NCBI RefSeq assembly: GCF_029936995.1
Contig: NZ_JAPYRE010000001.1
Coordinates: forward strand, 496,001 to 560,000
Direction of reading: 5' to 3'
DNA: 64,000 bases
DNA from: Henriciella sp.
Lineage (GTDB): Bacteria; Pseudomonadota; Alphaproteobacteria; Caulobacterales; Hyphomonadaceae
Of this stretch, positions 52,398-60,114 are shown in pieces (position 1 is the stretch's first letter; each line of letters begins with the position of its first letter). The notes beneath the pieces were generated by a model, which saw nothing but the letters and a program-made list of their open reading frames with translations, ran no database searches and had not been told where the DNA came from. The position numbers were made by a program, and so were the translations under genes.

Positions 52398-53294
52398 CTA
52401 CAGATCACCCCAGTGCTTCAGGGCGGCACGGGCGATGTCATCTCCCCATTCCTGAACGAAATGGCCGCCATCCTCGACTTTCATCGGCTGAGGGCAGTTC
52501 CGGATGGTCTGGCGCAGGCCGTCCATCACGGGCGGGCCGAGCACGGGGTCCTGCATGCCGATGGCCATGAAGCTCTTGCCTTCCCAGCGCTGCGACCAGA
52601 AGCGCATGGCGCGTTCGGACACATCAACACCCTCCATGTCAGGTGATGTCATGACCAGCTCAGGGAAGCGGCGCACACCGGCCTTGTAGGACTGGTCTGG
52701 GAAAGGGGCGCTGTAGGCTTGCGCTTCAGCCTCGCTCAGAACCGGGCTTGCGCGTTTCATCAGGCCGGCCACATCGAGATCGGGCTGCGACCTGTTGAAG
52801 GCGCGCCAGTTATCAAAACCCTCGCCGGGGCTTTCGCCTGTCGCGATGGTCGTGTTCATGACAAGCAGGCGGGGAAACCGGTCCGGCATGTCGGGCGCGA
52901 TGGTCAGGCCCAGAAGGCCGCCCCAGTCCTGACAGACCAGTGTGATGTTCCTGAGGTCGAGCCGGATGATGAGCTCGATCATCATGTCTCGGTGGAAATT
53001 GAAGGTATAGACGCTGTCCTCGACCGGCTTGTCGGAACGGCCGAACCCCAGCCAGTCCGGTGCGATGACGCGGGCTCCGCACTCCAGGAAGACCGGGATC
53101 ATCTTGCGGTAGAGATAGGCCCATGTCGGCTGGCCGTGCAGGCAGAGGAAGACACGGTCTGCGTCTTTCGGGCCTTCGTCGATATAGTGGACGCGCAGGC
53201 CCTCATAGCCGTTCAGGTTGTCGACGTAATGCGGGGCGAAGTCATAGCCAGGCAGGTTCTCAAACCGTTCATCGGGGGTGCGCAGGGCGTCCAT
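52398..53294 (-). CDS. Haloalkane dehalogenase, HLD-I (DhlA-like)
   Basis: From the ATG at 53294 (GGAGG five bases ahead) the 298-residue protein has the catalytic set of subfamily HLD-I: nucleophile Asp123 with following halide-binding Trp124 in LVCQDWGGLLGL, oxyanion HGQPTW at 53-58, cap Trp163, acid Asp249 in AIGMQDPVLG and His278 in GGHFVQEW. The spacing follows that of Xanthobacter DhlA. It should hydrolyse short chlorinated or brominated alkanes to alcohol plus halide, though natural substrates of marine members are unknown. It stands alone. Confidence 0.92.
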   Translation of the reverse strand: MDALRTPDERFENLPGYDFAPHYVDNLNGYEGLRVHYIDEGPKDADRVFLCLHGQPTWAYLYRKMIPVFLECGARVIAPDWLGFGRSDKPVEDSVYTFNFHRDMMIELIIRLDLRNITLVCQDWGGLLGLTIAPDMPDRFPRLLVMNTTIATGESPGEGFDNWRAFNRSQPDLDVAGLMKRASPVLSEAEAQAYSAPFPDQSYKAGVRRFPELVMTSPDMEGVDVSERAMRFWSQRWEGKSFMAIGMQDPVLGPPVMDGLRQTIRNCPQPMKVEDGGHFVQEWGDDIARAALKHWGDL

Positions 53295-53383
53295 AAGGGC
53301 CTCCATGTCCTGAAGCCATAATGCTGTCTGTGACTGTTCGCGGCAATCATAATCGGGCAATGCGCGCGGCCTGGACAAAAAAA

Positions 53384-53408
53384 GCCGCCCTTAATGATAA
53401 AGGACGGC
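53384..53408 (-). terminator. Rho-independent terminator after the small secreted-protein gene
   Basis: GCCGCCCTT and AAGGACGGC form a 9-bp stem with one G-T pair, followed on the minus strand by TTTTTTTG, 33 bases past the stop at 53441. Confidence 0.88.
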
Positions 53409-53440
53409 CAAAGTGTTCAGAGAGTGAGATGAAAGTTCAT

Positions 53441-53743
53441 TTAGTCCTTGGCAGCCTCGTTGCATTTGGCCAGGTCATCCTCTGAGAGGCTTTCCCGGTC
53501 ATTGCTGAAGGCTGCGAGTACGCCAACTTCCGAGGCGACTTTCTTGCATGTACGGACGGTCACCGTGCGACGGCCGAGCTCAGCGACGCAGGTGGTTTCA
53601 TTGCAGTTCCAGATGGCTTTTGCAGCCACTACGCTTTCGTTCGCGGCGACGGGCCTGGTCAGCTCGGCGGTAAACATTGTCCCGGCAGCGGCGGGCATTG
53701 CGATCGCGGTGAACGCGGCAGTAAGTGAGAGGGTACGAAGCAT
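53441..53743 (-). CDS. Small secreted Cys-containing protein, 100 aa
   Basis: An N-terminal signal peptide (TLSLTAAFTAIAMPAAAG) precedes a mature chain with four cysteines in WNCNETTCVAEL, RTCKKVASE and AKCNEAAKD, likely two disulphides. This resembles the small CC_3515-like proteins found in Caulobacterales, function unknown. It has its own strong terminator and promoter gap. Confidence 0.8.
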   Translation of the reverse strand: MLRTLSLTAAFTAIAMPAAAGTMFTAELTRPVAANESVVAAKAIWNCNETTCVAELGRRTVTVRTCKKVASEVGVLAAFSNDRESLSEDDLAKCNEAAKD

Positions 53744-53855
53744 GGGAGGAATCCTTCAAGCAGCAAATCAGTGAGCAGCGGTATCTGTTTTGGGCTGCTC
53801 CAGGGACTTTATGAAAGCTGAATAATTTGTCAACCGTTCACTAAAAGAATTTCGT

Positions 53856-53890
53856 CCGCCTGGCGCAAACCCTGAGTAGGGGCCAGGCGG
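53856..53890. repeat. Long stem-loop before the acyl-CoA dehydrogenase gene
   Basis: CCGCCTGGC and GCCAGGCGG make a perfect 9-bp stem and CCCT/AGGG a second inner one with loop GAGT; a 5-base bulge separates them. It lies about 110 bases upstream of the start and could be a transcript leader structure or a repeat. Confidence 0.55.
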
Positions 53891-53996
53891 CGCTTGAAAA
53901 AAGACGGCTGGCTTGACGCAACGGCGCTGATTGATGCGACGCTCTGGCCCGGTATCCTGCCCCTCAAAGACCCAGAAAAGGACCGGGAGGCCGCTC

Positions 53997-55307
53997 ATGG
54001 ATTTCAATATTCCGCAGGAACTTGCCGATTATCTCGACGTGCTCGACAAGTTTATCGAGGACAAGATCAAGCCGCTTGAAGAGGCCGATGACAATATCCG
54101 CTTCTTCGATCACCGCCGCGAATGGGCACGGACAGATTTCGATAATGACGGTCTGCCGCGCCCTGAATGGGAAGCGTTGCTTGGCAAGGCCAGGAAGCTC
54201 GCCGATGAGGCCGGGCATTTGCGTTATGCGCTGCCAAAGGAGTTTGGCGGGCAGGATGGCACCAATCTCGGCATGGCTGTCATTCGCGAGCATTTCGCGC
54301 GCAAGGGGCTGGGCTTGCACAATGACCTGCAGAACGAGCATTCCATCGTTGGCAATTTCCCGCAGATCCTGATGCTGCGGGACTTTGCGCGCGACGATCA
54401 GAAGCATCTCGCGGATGCGGCGCTGAAAGGCGAGTTCAAGGCCTGCTTCGGCCTCACCGAGCCGGATCACGGGTCAGATGCGACGCACATGGAAACCCGT
54501 GCTGTCAGGCACAAGAAAGACGGCAGGGATGGCTGGCTGATCAACGGGTCCAAGATGTGGATCACCGGCATGCACGCGGCCACGCACATCATGATGTTCT
54601 GTCGCACATCCGGCGAGGACGGGGACGCGAAAGGGATTACCTGCCTGATCACGCCCGCACAGGACCCGGCGATCGAGATCGACGAGTATATGTGGACGTT
54701 CAACATGCCGACCGACCATGCCCGGTTCTACATCAAGGACCTGTGGGTGCCGGAGGACGCCGTGTTCGGCCCGCCGGAAGGCGGACTGGCGCTTGCTCAG
54801 CACTTCGTTCACGAGAACCGTATCCGCCAGGCGGCAAGTTCGTGCGGGGCGGCGATGTACTGCATCACCGAAGCGATCAATTACGCCAATGAACGCCGCC
54901 CGTTCGGCAAGGCGCTGGCCCACAACCAGGCGATACAGTTCCCGCTGGTGGAGCTGGCTACGCAGGCTGAAATGCTGCGCCTGCTGATCTTCAAGACGGC
55001 TTGGGAAATTGACCAGATGTCAAAACCGGATGTCGCGATCTATCTCTCAGACAAGGTTTCCATGTGTAACTATTACGCCAACCGGCTTTGCTGCGATGCC
55101 GCCGACCGGGCGATGCAGGTGCATGGCGGGATGGGGTATTCGCGCCACAAGCCGTTCGAGCATATCTACCGTCACCACCGCCGTTACCGGATTACGGAAG
55201 GCTCCGAAGAAATCCAGATGCGCAAGGTGGCAGGTCACCTGTTCGGCTTCATGGGCCCCAACAAGGGCAAGAACAGGTTCGAGCCATTCGACTTCGCGGT
55301 GCGTTAA
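53997..55307 (+). CDS. Acyl-CoA dehydrogenase
   Basis: The 436-residue flavoprotein contains FGLTEPDHGSDATHMETRAV (FAD/substrate block), YMWTFNMPTDHARFYIKDLW, RRPFGKALAHNQAIQFPLVE and the C-terminal MQVHGGMGYSRHKPFEHIYR with RYRITEGSEEIQMRKVAG, in which the glutamate of TEGSEEIQ is the catalytic position of the family. It oxidises an acyl-CoA at C2-C3 and passes electrons to ETF. Its substrate length is unknown. Start at 53997 has a GGGAGG site. Confidence 0.94.
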   Translation: MDFNIPQELADYLDVLDKFIEDKIKPLEEADDNIRFFDHRREWARTDFDNDGLPRPEWEALLGKARKLADEAGHLRYALPKEFGGQDGTNLGMAVIREHFARKGLGLHNDLQNEHSIVGNFPQILMLRDFARDDQKHLADAALKGEFKACFGLTEPDHGSDATHMETRAVRHKKDGRDGWLINGSKMWITGMHAATHIMMFCRTSGEDGDAKGITCLITPAQDPAIEIDEYMWTFNMPTDHARFYIKDLWVPEDAVFGPPEGGLALAQHFVHENRIRQAASSCGAAMYCITEAINYANERRPFGKALAHNQAIQFPLVELATQAEMLRLLIFKTAWEIDQMSKPDVAIYLSDKVSMCNYYANRLCCDAADRAMQVHGGMGYSRHKPFEHIYRHHRRYRITEGSEEIQMRKVAGHLFGFMGPNKGKNRFEPFDFAVR

Positions 55308-55413
55308 ATTTCATCCTTGTCTATAATTCGCCCTTTACGCGAATTTGGCACATAGCTTGCTCCCATCCCGCGAAAGAGCCGGGTATGGCTCGTTGCGGGA
55401 CACGGGACAGGTT

Positions 55414-56694
55414 ATGCGAAACAGTTTTGGGCAGCTTCGGGACAGCGAAGGCGGCACGGTTGCCGTTATATTCGCAATCATGGTGGTCGCCATTCTCATC
55501 GTGGCAGGTATCGCGATCGACATGCAGCGGACTGTGTCCAATGACCATCGCCTCCAGGCGGCGCTCGATGCTGCCGCCCTTGCGGGCGCCAAGACGCTTG
55601 AAAATGCTGGCGCGACCGATGCGGAAATCACGGAAGTGGCGCGCGATGCCTTTACCGCAAACCTGCTGACAGGCCACAAGGATGTCAGCTGCGACGCCGC
55701 CAAGATAACCATCCTGCGTGATGACGGGCGGGTGAATGCCGCTGCGGACTGCGCCTTCGAGACGACGTTCGCAGGCCTTATGAAGATCGACAGCGTGACC
55801 ATCAGTGAGCAGGCAACGGCGCGTGCGGCAATCACCAGGCTGGATGTTGCCTTCATGCTGGATGTGTCCGGTTCGATGGGCGGCAGCAAGCTCAAGGACC
55901 TGCAGGATGCCGCGCGCGATGCAATCGACATTCTTATTACGGATTCGACGGGTGACCGTGTGCGCATCGCCCTCAACACTTACGCGACGTCTCTGAATGC
56001 AGGTGACTATGCCGCCCGTGTAACCGGCCGCACCGAAGAAGACGACGATGATGACGATGACGACGACGATGATGACGACGACAAGAAGGGCAAGAAGGGT
56101 AAAAAGGACAAGAAGGGAAAGAAGTCTGCCAATACCTGTGTTTCCGAGCGCAGCGGCTATGAAAAATGGACAGATGCAGCGCCCGGTGACGATGCCTGGG
56201 TTGGTGAGAAGGCAGGGGCTTGTCCAAATACGTCTGTCACGCCCCTGACGTCCCATCGTGGCACGCTGAAATCCAGTATCGCCAAGCTCAAGGCGGAAGG
56301 AAACACGGCCGGCCATCTCGGTGTCGCCTGGGCCTGGTACCTTATCTCGCCGGAATGGGATGATATCTGGCCGACCGAATCCAGACCGCTCGCTTATGAT
56401 GAGGCGAATACCAAGAAAGCCGTCGTGCTGATGACGGATGGCCGGTTCAATACGCAGTATGAATGGCTGCAGGGCACCAGCGACATGCAGGCAAAGCAGC
56501 TGTGCCAGGAGATGCGCGACAAGGGCATACTGGTCTACTCCGTTGCATTCGAGGCCCCCTGGAGCGCGAAGAAGACGCTCGAGAACTGTGCGGGCAGTAC
56601 GGAGCGCTATTTCGAGGCGGAGAATGGCGAGGAACTGGCCGATGCCTATAAGGCGATTGCCAGCCAGCTGACCAACCTCTCCCTAACGAAATAG
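55414..56694 (+). CDS. TadG-like pilus protein with von Willebrand domain and an Asp/Lys charge-block insertion
   Basis: The 426-residue protein has an N-terminal hydrophobic anchor (VAVIFAIMVVAILIVAGIA) of the TadE/TadG type followed by DMQRTVSNDHRLQAALDAAA, then a von Willebrand A domain with MIDAS DVSGSMGGS (Asp150, Ser152, Ser154) and a late VVLMTDGRFNTQYEW. Between them, after the beta-strand NTYATSLNAGDYA, come Glu-Glu and 14 consecutive aspartates (210-223) and then a Lys/Gly block KKGKKGKKDKKGKK before a Cys. The domain may bind a divalent cation and a partner. No tad operon lies next to it. The 106-base gap before it holds its own promoter. The charge block is unusual for TadG. Confidence 0.88.
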   Translation: MRNSFGQLRDSEGGTVAVIFAIMVVAILIVAGIAIDMQRTVSNDHRLQAALDAAALAGAKTLENAGATDAEITEVARDAFTANLLTGHKDVSCDAAKITILRDDGRVNAAADCAFETTFAGLMKIDSVTISEQATARAAITRLDVAFMLDVSGSMGGSKLKDLQDAARDAIDILITDSTGDRVRIALNTYATSLNAGDYAARVTGRTEEDDDDDDDDDDDDDDKKGKKGKKDKKGKKSANTCVSERSGYEKWTDAAPGDDAWVGEKAGACPNTSVTPLTSHRGTLKSSIAKLKAEGNTAGHLGVAWAWYLISPEWDDIWPTESRPLAYDEANTKKAVVLMTDGRFNTQYEWLQGTSDMQAKQLCQEMRDKGILVYSVAFEAPWSAKKTLENCAGSTERYFEAENGEELADAYKAIASQLTNLSLTK

Positions 56695-56763
56695 AAAGAC
56701 GGAAGACCGCGATTCTCGCAGCCATATGCCAGACTCCGGCTTGCCGGGAAGGTGATTCCGGAA

Positions 56764-56787
56764 TAGGTGTTGTGCCAGAAACACCTC
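56764..56787 (+). promoter_or_regulatory. Leader hairpin before the glycine riboswitch
   Basis: AGGTGTT and AACACCT pair around an 8-base loop just ahead of the first aptamer. It may form part of the transcript start structure. Confidence 0.4.
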
Positions 56788-56789
56788 CT

Positions 56790-57003
56790 CCCCGGGAGAG
56801 AGCGGGCTGACTTGTCCCGCCGCCGAAGGCGCAACCGCCCCGGAAACGCTCAGGCAAAAGGACCGGGAGAGAGACCACACGCTGGAAAGAGGCGGATGCA
56901 GGGTCAAACCGGTATCTGGCCTCGCCGAAGGAGCAAGTCCTGCCTTTCCCTCCGAGGGATGATGCAGGGACGGAATCTCTCAGGCGCCGAGACAGCGGGG
57001 GCG
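56790..57003 (+). ncRNA. Tandem glycine riboswitch (gcvT RNA motif)
   Basis: Two aptamers follow each other. The first runs from CCGGGAGAGAGCGGG to GCTCAGGCAAAAGGAC and contains CGCCGAAGGCGCAACCG. The second starts at GGGAGAGAGACC, contains CGCCGAAGGAGCAA (56922 on) and ends in TCTCAGGCG and GACAGCGGGGG. The GCCGAAGG-GCAA and CTCAGGC elements are diagnostic. Each aptamer binds glycine, and in tandem form they act cooperatively. It lies immediately ahead of gcvT and should turn on the cleavage operon when glycine is abundant. Confidence 0.93.
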
Positions 57004-57038
57004 GCCATTTCCTCGATTTTATCGAGGGTTCGTGGCCG
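57002..57038 (+). promoter_or_regulatory. Candidate expression platform of the glycine riboswitch
   Basis: CCTCGAT-TTT-ATCGAGG is nested in outer CGGCCA/TGGCCG arms and ends 20 bases before the gcvT start codon. It could compete with the aptamer's 3' side or affect access to the AAAAAGGG ribosome site at 57046-57053. There is no T-run after it. Confidence 0.5.
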
Positions 57039-57058
57039 TCAACCGTAAAAAGGGCGCC

Positions 57059-58216
57059 ATGGCAGACCAGACTTCAGACGATCTCAAAAAGACAGCCCTT
57101 CACGGACTGCATGTTTCGCTTGGCGGCAAGATGGTGCCGTTTGCGGGCTATGAAATGCCGGTCCAGTTCGAGGGCGTAAAGCCTGAACATCTCTGGACGC
57201 GCGAACATGCCGGGCTGTTCGATGTCTCGCATATGGGGCCGTGCTTCCTGACGCTCGCCGAAGGTGTGAGTGAGGACGAGGAGGCCCACAAGAAGATTGC
57301 TTCATTGATTGAGGACCTGGTGCCGAGCGCCATTTCCACGCTGAAGCCCGGCCAGGCCCGGCTGACGGTTCTGCTGAACGGGCAGGGGGGCATCATGGAT
57401 GACCTCATCATTACCCGCCTGCCGGACGCGCGCCAGAACGGGCGGCTCTATATCGTCGTCAATGGTGCAGTGAAGGACCAGGACTGGGCCGTCTTCGAGG
57501 AAAAGCTAGCTGGACGTGCCGTGCTGGAACGCGCCGATGAAGGCCATGTCCTGATGGCACTGCAGGGACCGGAAGCGGTTGATGTGCTGAAGAGCGAAAT
57601 TCCGGGATGTGATGACCTTGGCTTTATGCGCTGCATGCAGGCCGAATGGCAGGGCACTGCCTGTACGGTCAGCCGCTGCGGTTACACTGGCGAAGACGGG
57701 TTCGAGATTCACATTCCGGCTGCCGCTGGAGAGGAGCTTGCCGCCAAGCTGATCAGGGATGAGCGTGTGAAGCCCATCGGCCTTGGCGCGCGTGACAGTT
57801 TGCGCCTGGAAGCCGGGCTTTGTCTCTATGGCCATGACATGGACCAGTCCCGCAATCCGGTCGAGGCGGACCTGCAATGGGTCATCCAGAAGTCCCGCCG
57901 CGAACGCGCCGATTTCCCGGGGGCAGACGCCATTCTCAAAGCGCTGGCCGATGGCCCGGCGGAGAAGCGTGTCGGCATCCGCCCGCTGGAGCGCGCCCCG
58001 GCCCGCGAGGGCACTGAAATTCACGTGAATGGCGAGAAGGTGGGCGTGATCACCTCGGGCGGTTTCGGCCCGACGGTCGAGGGGCCTGTCGCGATGGGAT
58101 ATGTCCGCGCCGATCTCGCCAAGCCGGGCACACAAGTTGAACTCATGGTGAGGGGCAAGCCGCGCGCCGGCGAAGTCGCCGCGCTTCCTTTTGTCGAACA
58201 GAACTACAAACGTTGA
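57059..58216 (+). CDS. gcvT: Glycine cleavage system T protein (aminomethyltransferase)
   Basis: The 385-residue protein carries FAGYEMPVQFEGVKPEHLWT, LFDVSHMGPC, the aminomethyl-handling GQARLTVLLNGQGGIMDDLI, the RCGYTGEDGFEIHIP block and GLGARDSLRLEAGLCLYGHD, all GcvT signatures. It transfers the methylene group of glycine to tetrahydrofolate and releases ammonia. Start at 57059 follows an AAGGG site and the riboswitch leader. It heads the operon gcvT-gcvH-gcvPA-gcvPB. Confidence 0.97.
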   Translation: MADQTSDDLKKTALHGLHVSLGGKMVPFAGYEMPVQFEGVKPEHLWTREHAGLFDVSHMGPCFLTLAEGVSEDEEAHKKIASLIEDLVPSAISTLKPGQARLTVLLNGQGGIMDDLIITRLPDARQNGRLYIVVNGAVKDQDWAVFEEKLAGRAVLERADEGHVLMALQGPEAVDVLKSEIPGCDDLGFMRCMQAEWQGTACTVSRCGYTGEDGFEIHIPAAAGEELAAKLIRDERVKPIGLGARDSLRLEAGLCLYGHDMDQSRNPVEADLQWVIQKSRRERADFPGADAILKALADGPAEKRVGIRPLERAPAREGTEIHVNGEKVGVITSGGFGPTVEGPVAMGYVRADLAKPGTQVELMVRGKPRAGEVAALPFVEQNYKR

Positions 58217-58228
58217 GGATCTAGCCAG

Positions 58229-58624
58229 ATGACCGAACAATTTACCCAGCAAGTCACATTCTACACCGAAGACCATGAGTGGGTCACTGTCCATGGCGAT
58301 ATGGCTACGGTCGGCATCACGAAATATGCTGCCGAGCAGCTTGGCGATGTTGTTTTCGTCGAGACCCCGGAAGTCGGCAAGACTGTGAAGAAGGGCGATG
58401 ATCTCGCCGTGGTCGAAAGCGTGAAGGCGGCTTCCGACGTCTATGCGCCAATGAGCGGCGAAGTCGTCGATACGAATGGCGAGCTCGCCGACGCACCGGA
58501 AAAGGTCAATGAGCATCCCGAAAGCGAAGGCTGGTTCTGTGTCATCAAGTTCTCCGATGGCGCGGAGACCGAAGGCCTGATGGACAAGGATGCCTACTTC
58601 GAATTCTGCAAGGGCGAGGCGTAG
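58229..58624 (+). CDS. gcvH: Glycine cleavage system H protein
   Basis: The 131-residue protein includes the lipoyl lysine in [14 protein letters not shown] and the HEWV block near the start ([10 protein letters not shown]), typical of GcvH. It shuttles the aminomethyl group between the P and T proteins on a lipoyl arm. It starts 12 bases after the gcvT stop. It is followed by a 145-base gap with a palindromic element rather than directly by gcvPA. Confidence 0.97.
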   Translation: MTEQFTQQVTFYTEDHEWVTVHGDMATVGITKYAAEQLGDVVFVETPEVGKTVKKGDDLAVVESVKAASDVYAPMSGEVVDTNGELADAPEKVNEHPESEGWFCVIKFSDGAETEGLMDKDAYFEFCKGEA

Positions 58625-58636
58625 AGGCGAAAGTCT

Positions 58637-58741
58637 CGTCATCCCGTACGGCCCGCAGAGACGGTCCGGGACCCATGATGAAGAAGGGGCGCCAGACAGA
58701 TCTGGGTCCCGGTTCTCCGCTTCGCGGCGGCCGGGATGACG
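58637..58741. repeat. Palindromic repeat element within the gcv operon
   Basis: Terminal arms CGTCATCCCG and CGGGATGACG (10 bp, perfect) bound the unit; an inner perfect stem pairs CCGGGACCCA (58666-58675) with TGGGTCCCGG (58703-58712), giving a branched fold. It is the same family as the element at 9196-9287. It lies between gcvH and gcvPA, so its RNA form is inside the operon transcript. Confidence 0.82.
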
Positions 58742-58769
58742 CCCGAAAGAGCGCACAGGAGCGTGAGAG

Positions 58770-60113
58770 ATGAGATACCTGCCGCTGACACCTGAAGACC
58801 GCAAGGCCATGCTGGCCACGATCGGGGCGAAATCGGTCGACGAGTTCTATACCGACGTACCTGAGGCTGCGCGCCTGGACGGGACGATCGAGGGCCTGCC
58901 AGATCATCAGGGCGAACTGGCTGTCGAGCGCCACATGGCGGCGCTGGCGGGCAAGAACCGTACCGCATCCGAGGGCCGTTTCTTTGCCGGGTGCGGGGCA
59001 TACAAGCACCACGTCCCGGCCACTGTGGACCACATTATCCAGCGGTCTGAATTCCTGACGACCTATACACCCTACCAGCCGGAAATCGCGCAGGGCACGC
59101 TGCAGTCGCTTTTCGAATTCCAGAGCCAGGTCGCCGCGCTGACGGCGATGGATGTGGCGAATGCGTCCATGTATGATGGCTCGACCGCCTGTGCGGAAGC
59201 CGCGATCATGGCCTGCCGCGTGACCAAGCGGCGCCGGGTTGTGCTGTCGGGTGGTCTACACCCGCATTATGCCGCCGCCACGCGCACCGTCTGCGAGGCG
59301 CAGGGCATCGAGGTGGTGCAGCTGAAACCCGGTATCGATGACGAACTCGCTCTCAAGGATGCCGTCGACGACAAGACGTCCTGCGTGATCGGGCAGAGTC
59401 CGAACGTGTTCGGCACGGTTACGGATCTTTCGCCGGTCTCCGAAGCCGCCCATGAGCAAGGCGCGCTGATGGTGTCGGTCTTCACCGAGACCGTCTCGCT
59501 CGGCATGGTCACCCCGCCCGGCGAGATGGGCGCGGACATCGCGGTCGGCGAAGGCCAGTCCATCGGCAATCCGCTGAACTTTGGCGGGCCGTATGTCGGC
59601 CTGTTTGCGACGACAAAGAAGAATATGCGCCAGATGCCGGGTCGTCTCTGTGGTGAGACCGAGGATGCCGATGGCCAGCGTGGTTTCGTGCTGACGCTAT
59701 CGACACGCGAGCAGCATATTCGCCGCGACAAGGCGACCTCGAATATCTGCACGAATGCCGGGCTCTGTACGCTTGCTTTCACCGCGCACATGACACTGCT
59801 CGGCGACAAGGGGCTGACCCAGCTTGCCGAACTCAACCATGAAGCGGCCTGCCAGCTTGCCGATGCGCTGGAAGGCGTCGATGGCGTGGAAATTCTCAGC
59901 CCGCGTTTCTTCAATGAGTTTGCGTTCCGCGTACCCGGCAATGCCGAGGCGGTGCTCGCCCAGCTCGACGAAAAGGACGTGATCGGCGGTGTGCGCGCCT
60001 CGCGGCTGTTCCCCGGCAAGGGCATGGATGACGTGATCATCGCGTGTGCGACCGAGTGCACGACCGAGGACGACATCGCCGCCTACGCGCAAGCGCTGAA
60101 GGAGGTTCTCTAA
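58770..60113 (+). CDS. gcvPA: Glycine dehydrogenase (decarboxylating) subunit 1
   Basis: The 447-residue protein opens [20 protein letters not shown] and carries [39 protein letters not shown] and [24 protein letters not shown], which are the N-terminal-half P-protein blocks. The split into two subunits occurs in many alphaproteobacteria. With GcvPB it decarboxylates glycine and loads the aminomethyl group onto GcvH. A GGAG site nine bases ahead gives the start. Confidence 0.96.
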   Translation: MRYLPLTPEDRKAMLATIGAKSVDEFYTDVPEAARLDGTIEGLPDHQGELAVERHMAALAGKNRTASEGRFFAGCGAYKHHVPATVDHIIQRSEFLTTYTPYQPEIAQGTLQSLFEFQSQVAALTAMDVANASMYDGSTACAEAAIMACRVTKRRRVVLSGGLHPHYAAATRTVCEAQGIEVVQLKPGIDDELALKDAVDDKTSCVIGQSPNVFGTVTDLSPVSEAAHEQGALMVSVFTETVSLGMVTPPGEMGADIAVGEGQSIGNPLNFGGPYVGLFATTKKNMRQMPGRLCGETEDADGQRGFVLTLSTREQHIRRDKATSNICTNAGLCTLAFTAHMTLLGDKGLTQLAELNHEAACQLADALEGVDGVEILSPRFFNEFAFRVPGNAEAVLAQLDEKDVIGGVRASRLFPGKGMDDVIIACATECTTEDDIAAYAQALKEVL

Positions 60114-60114
60114 G

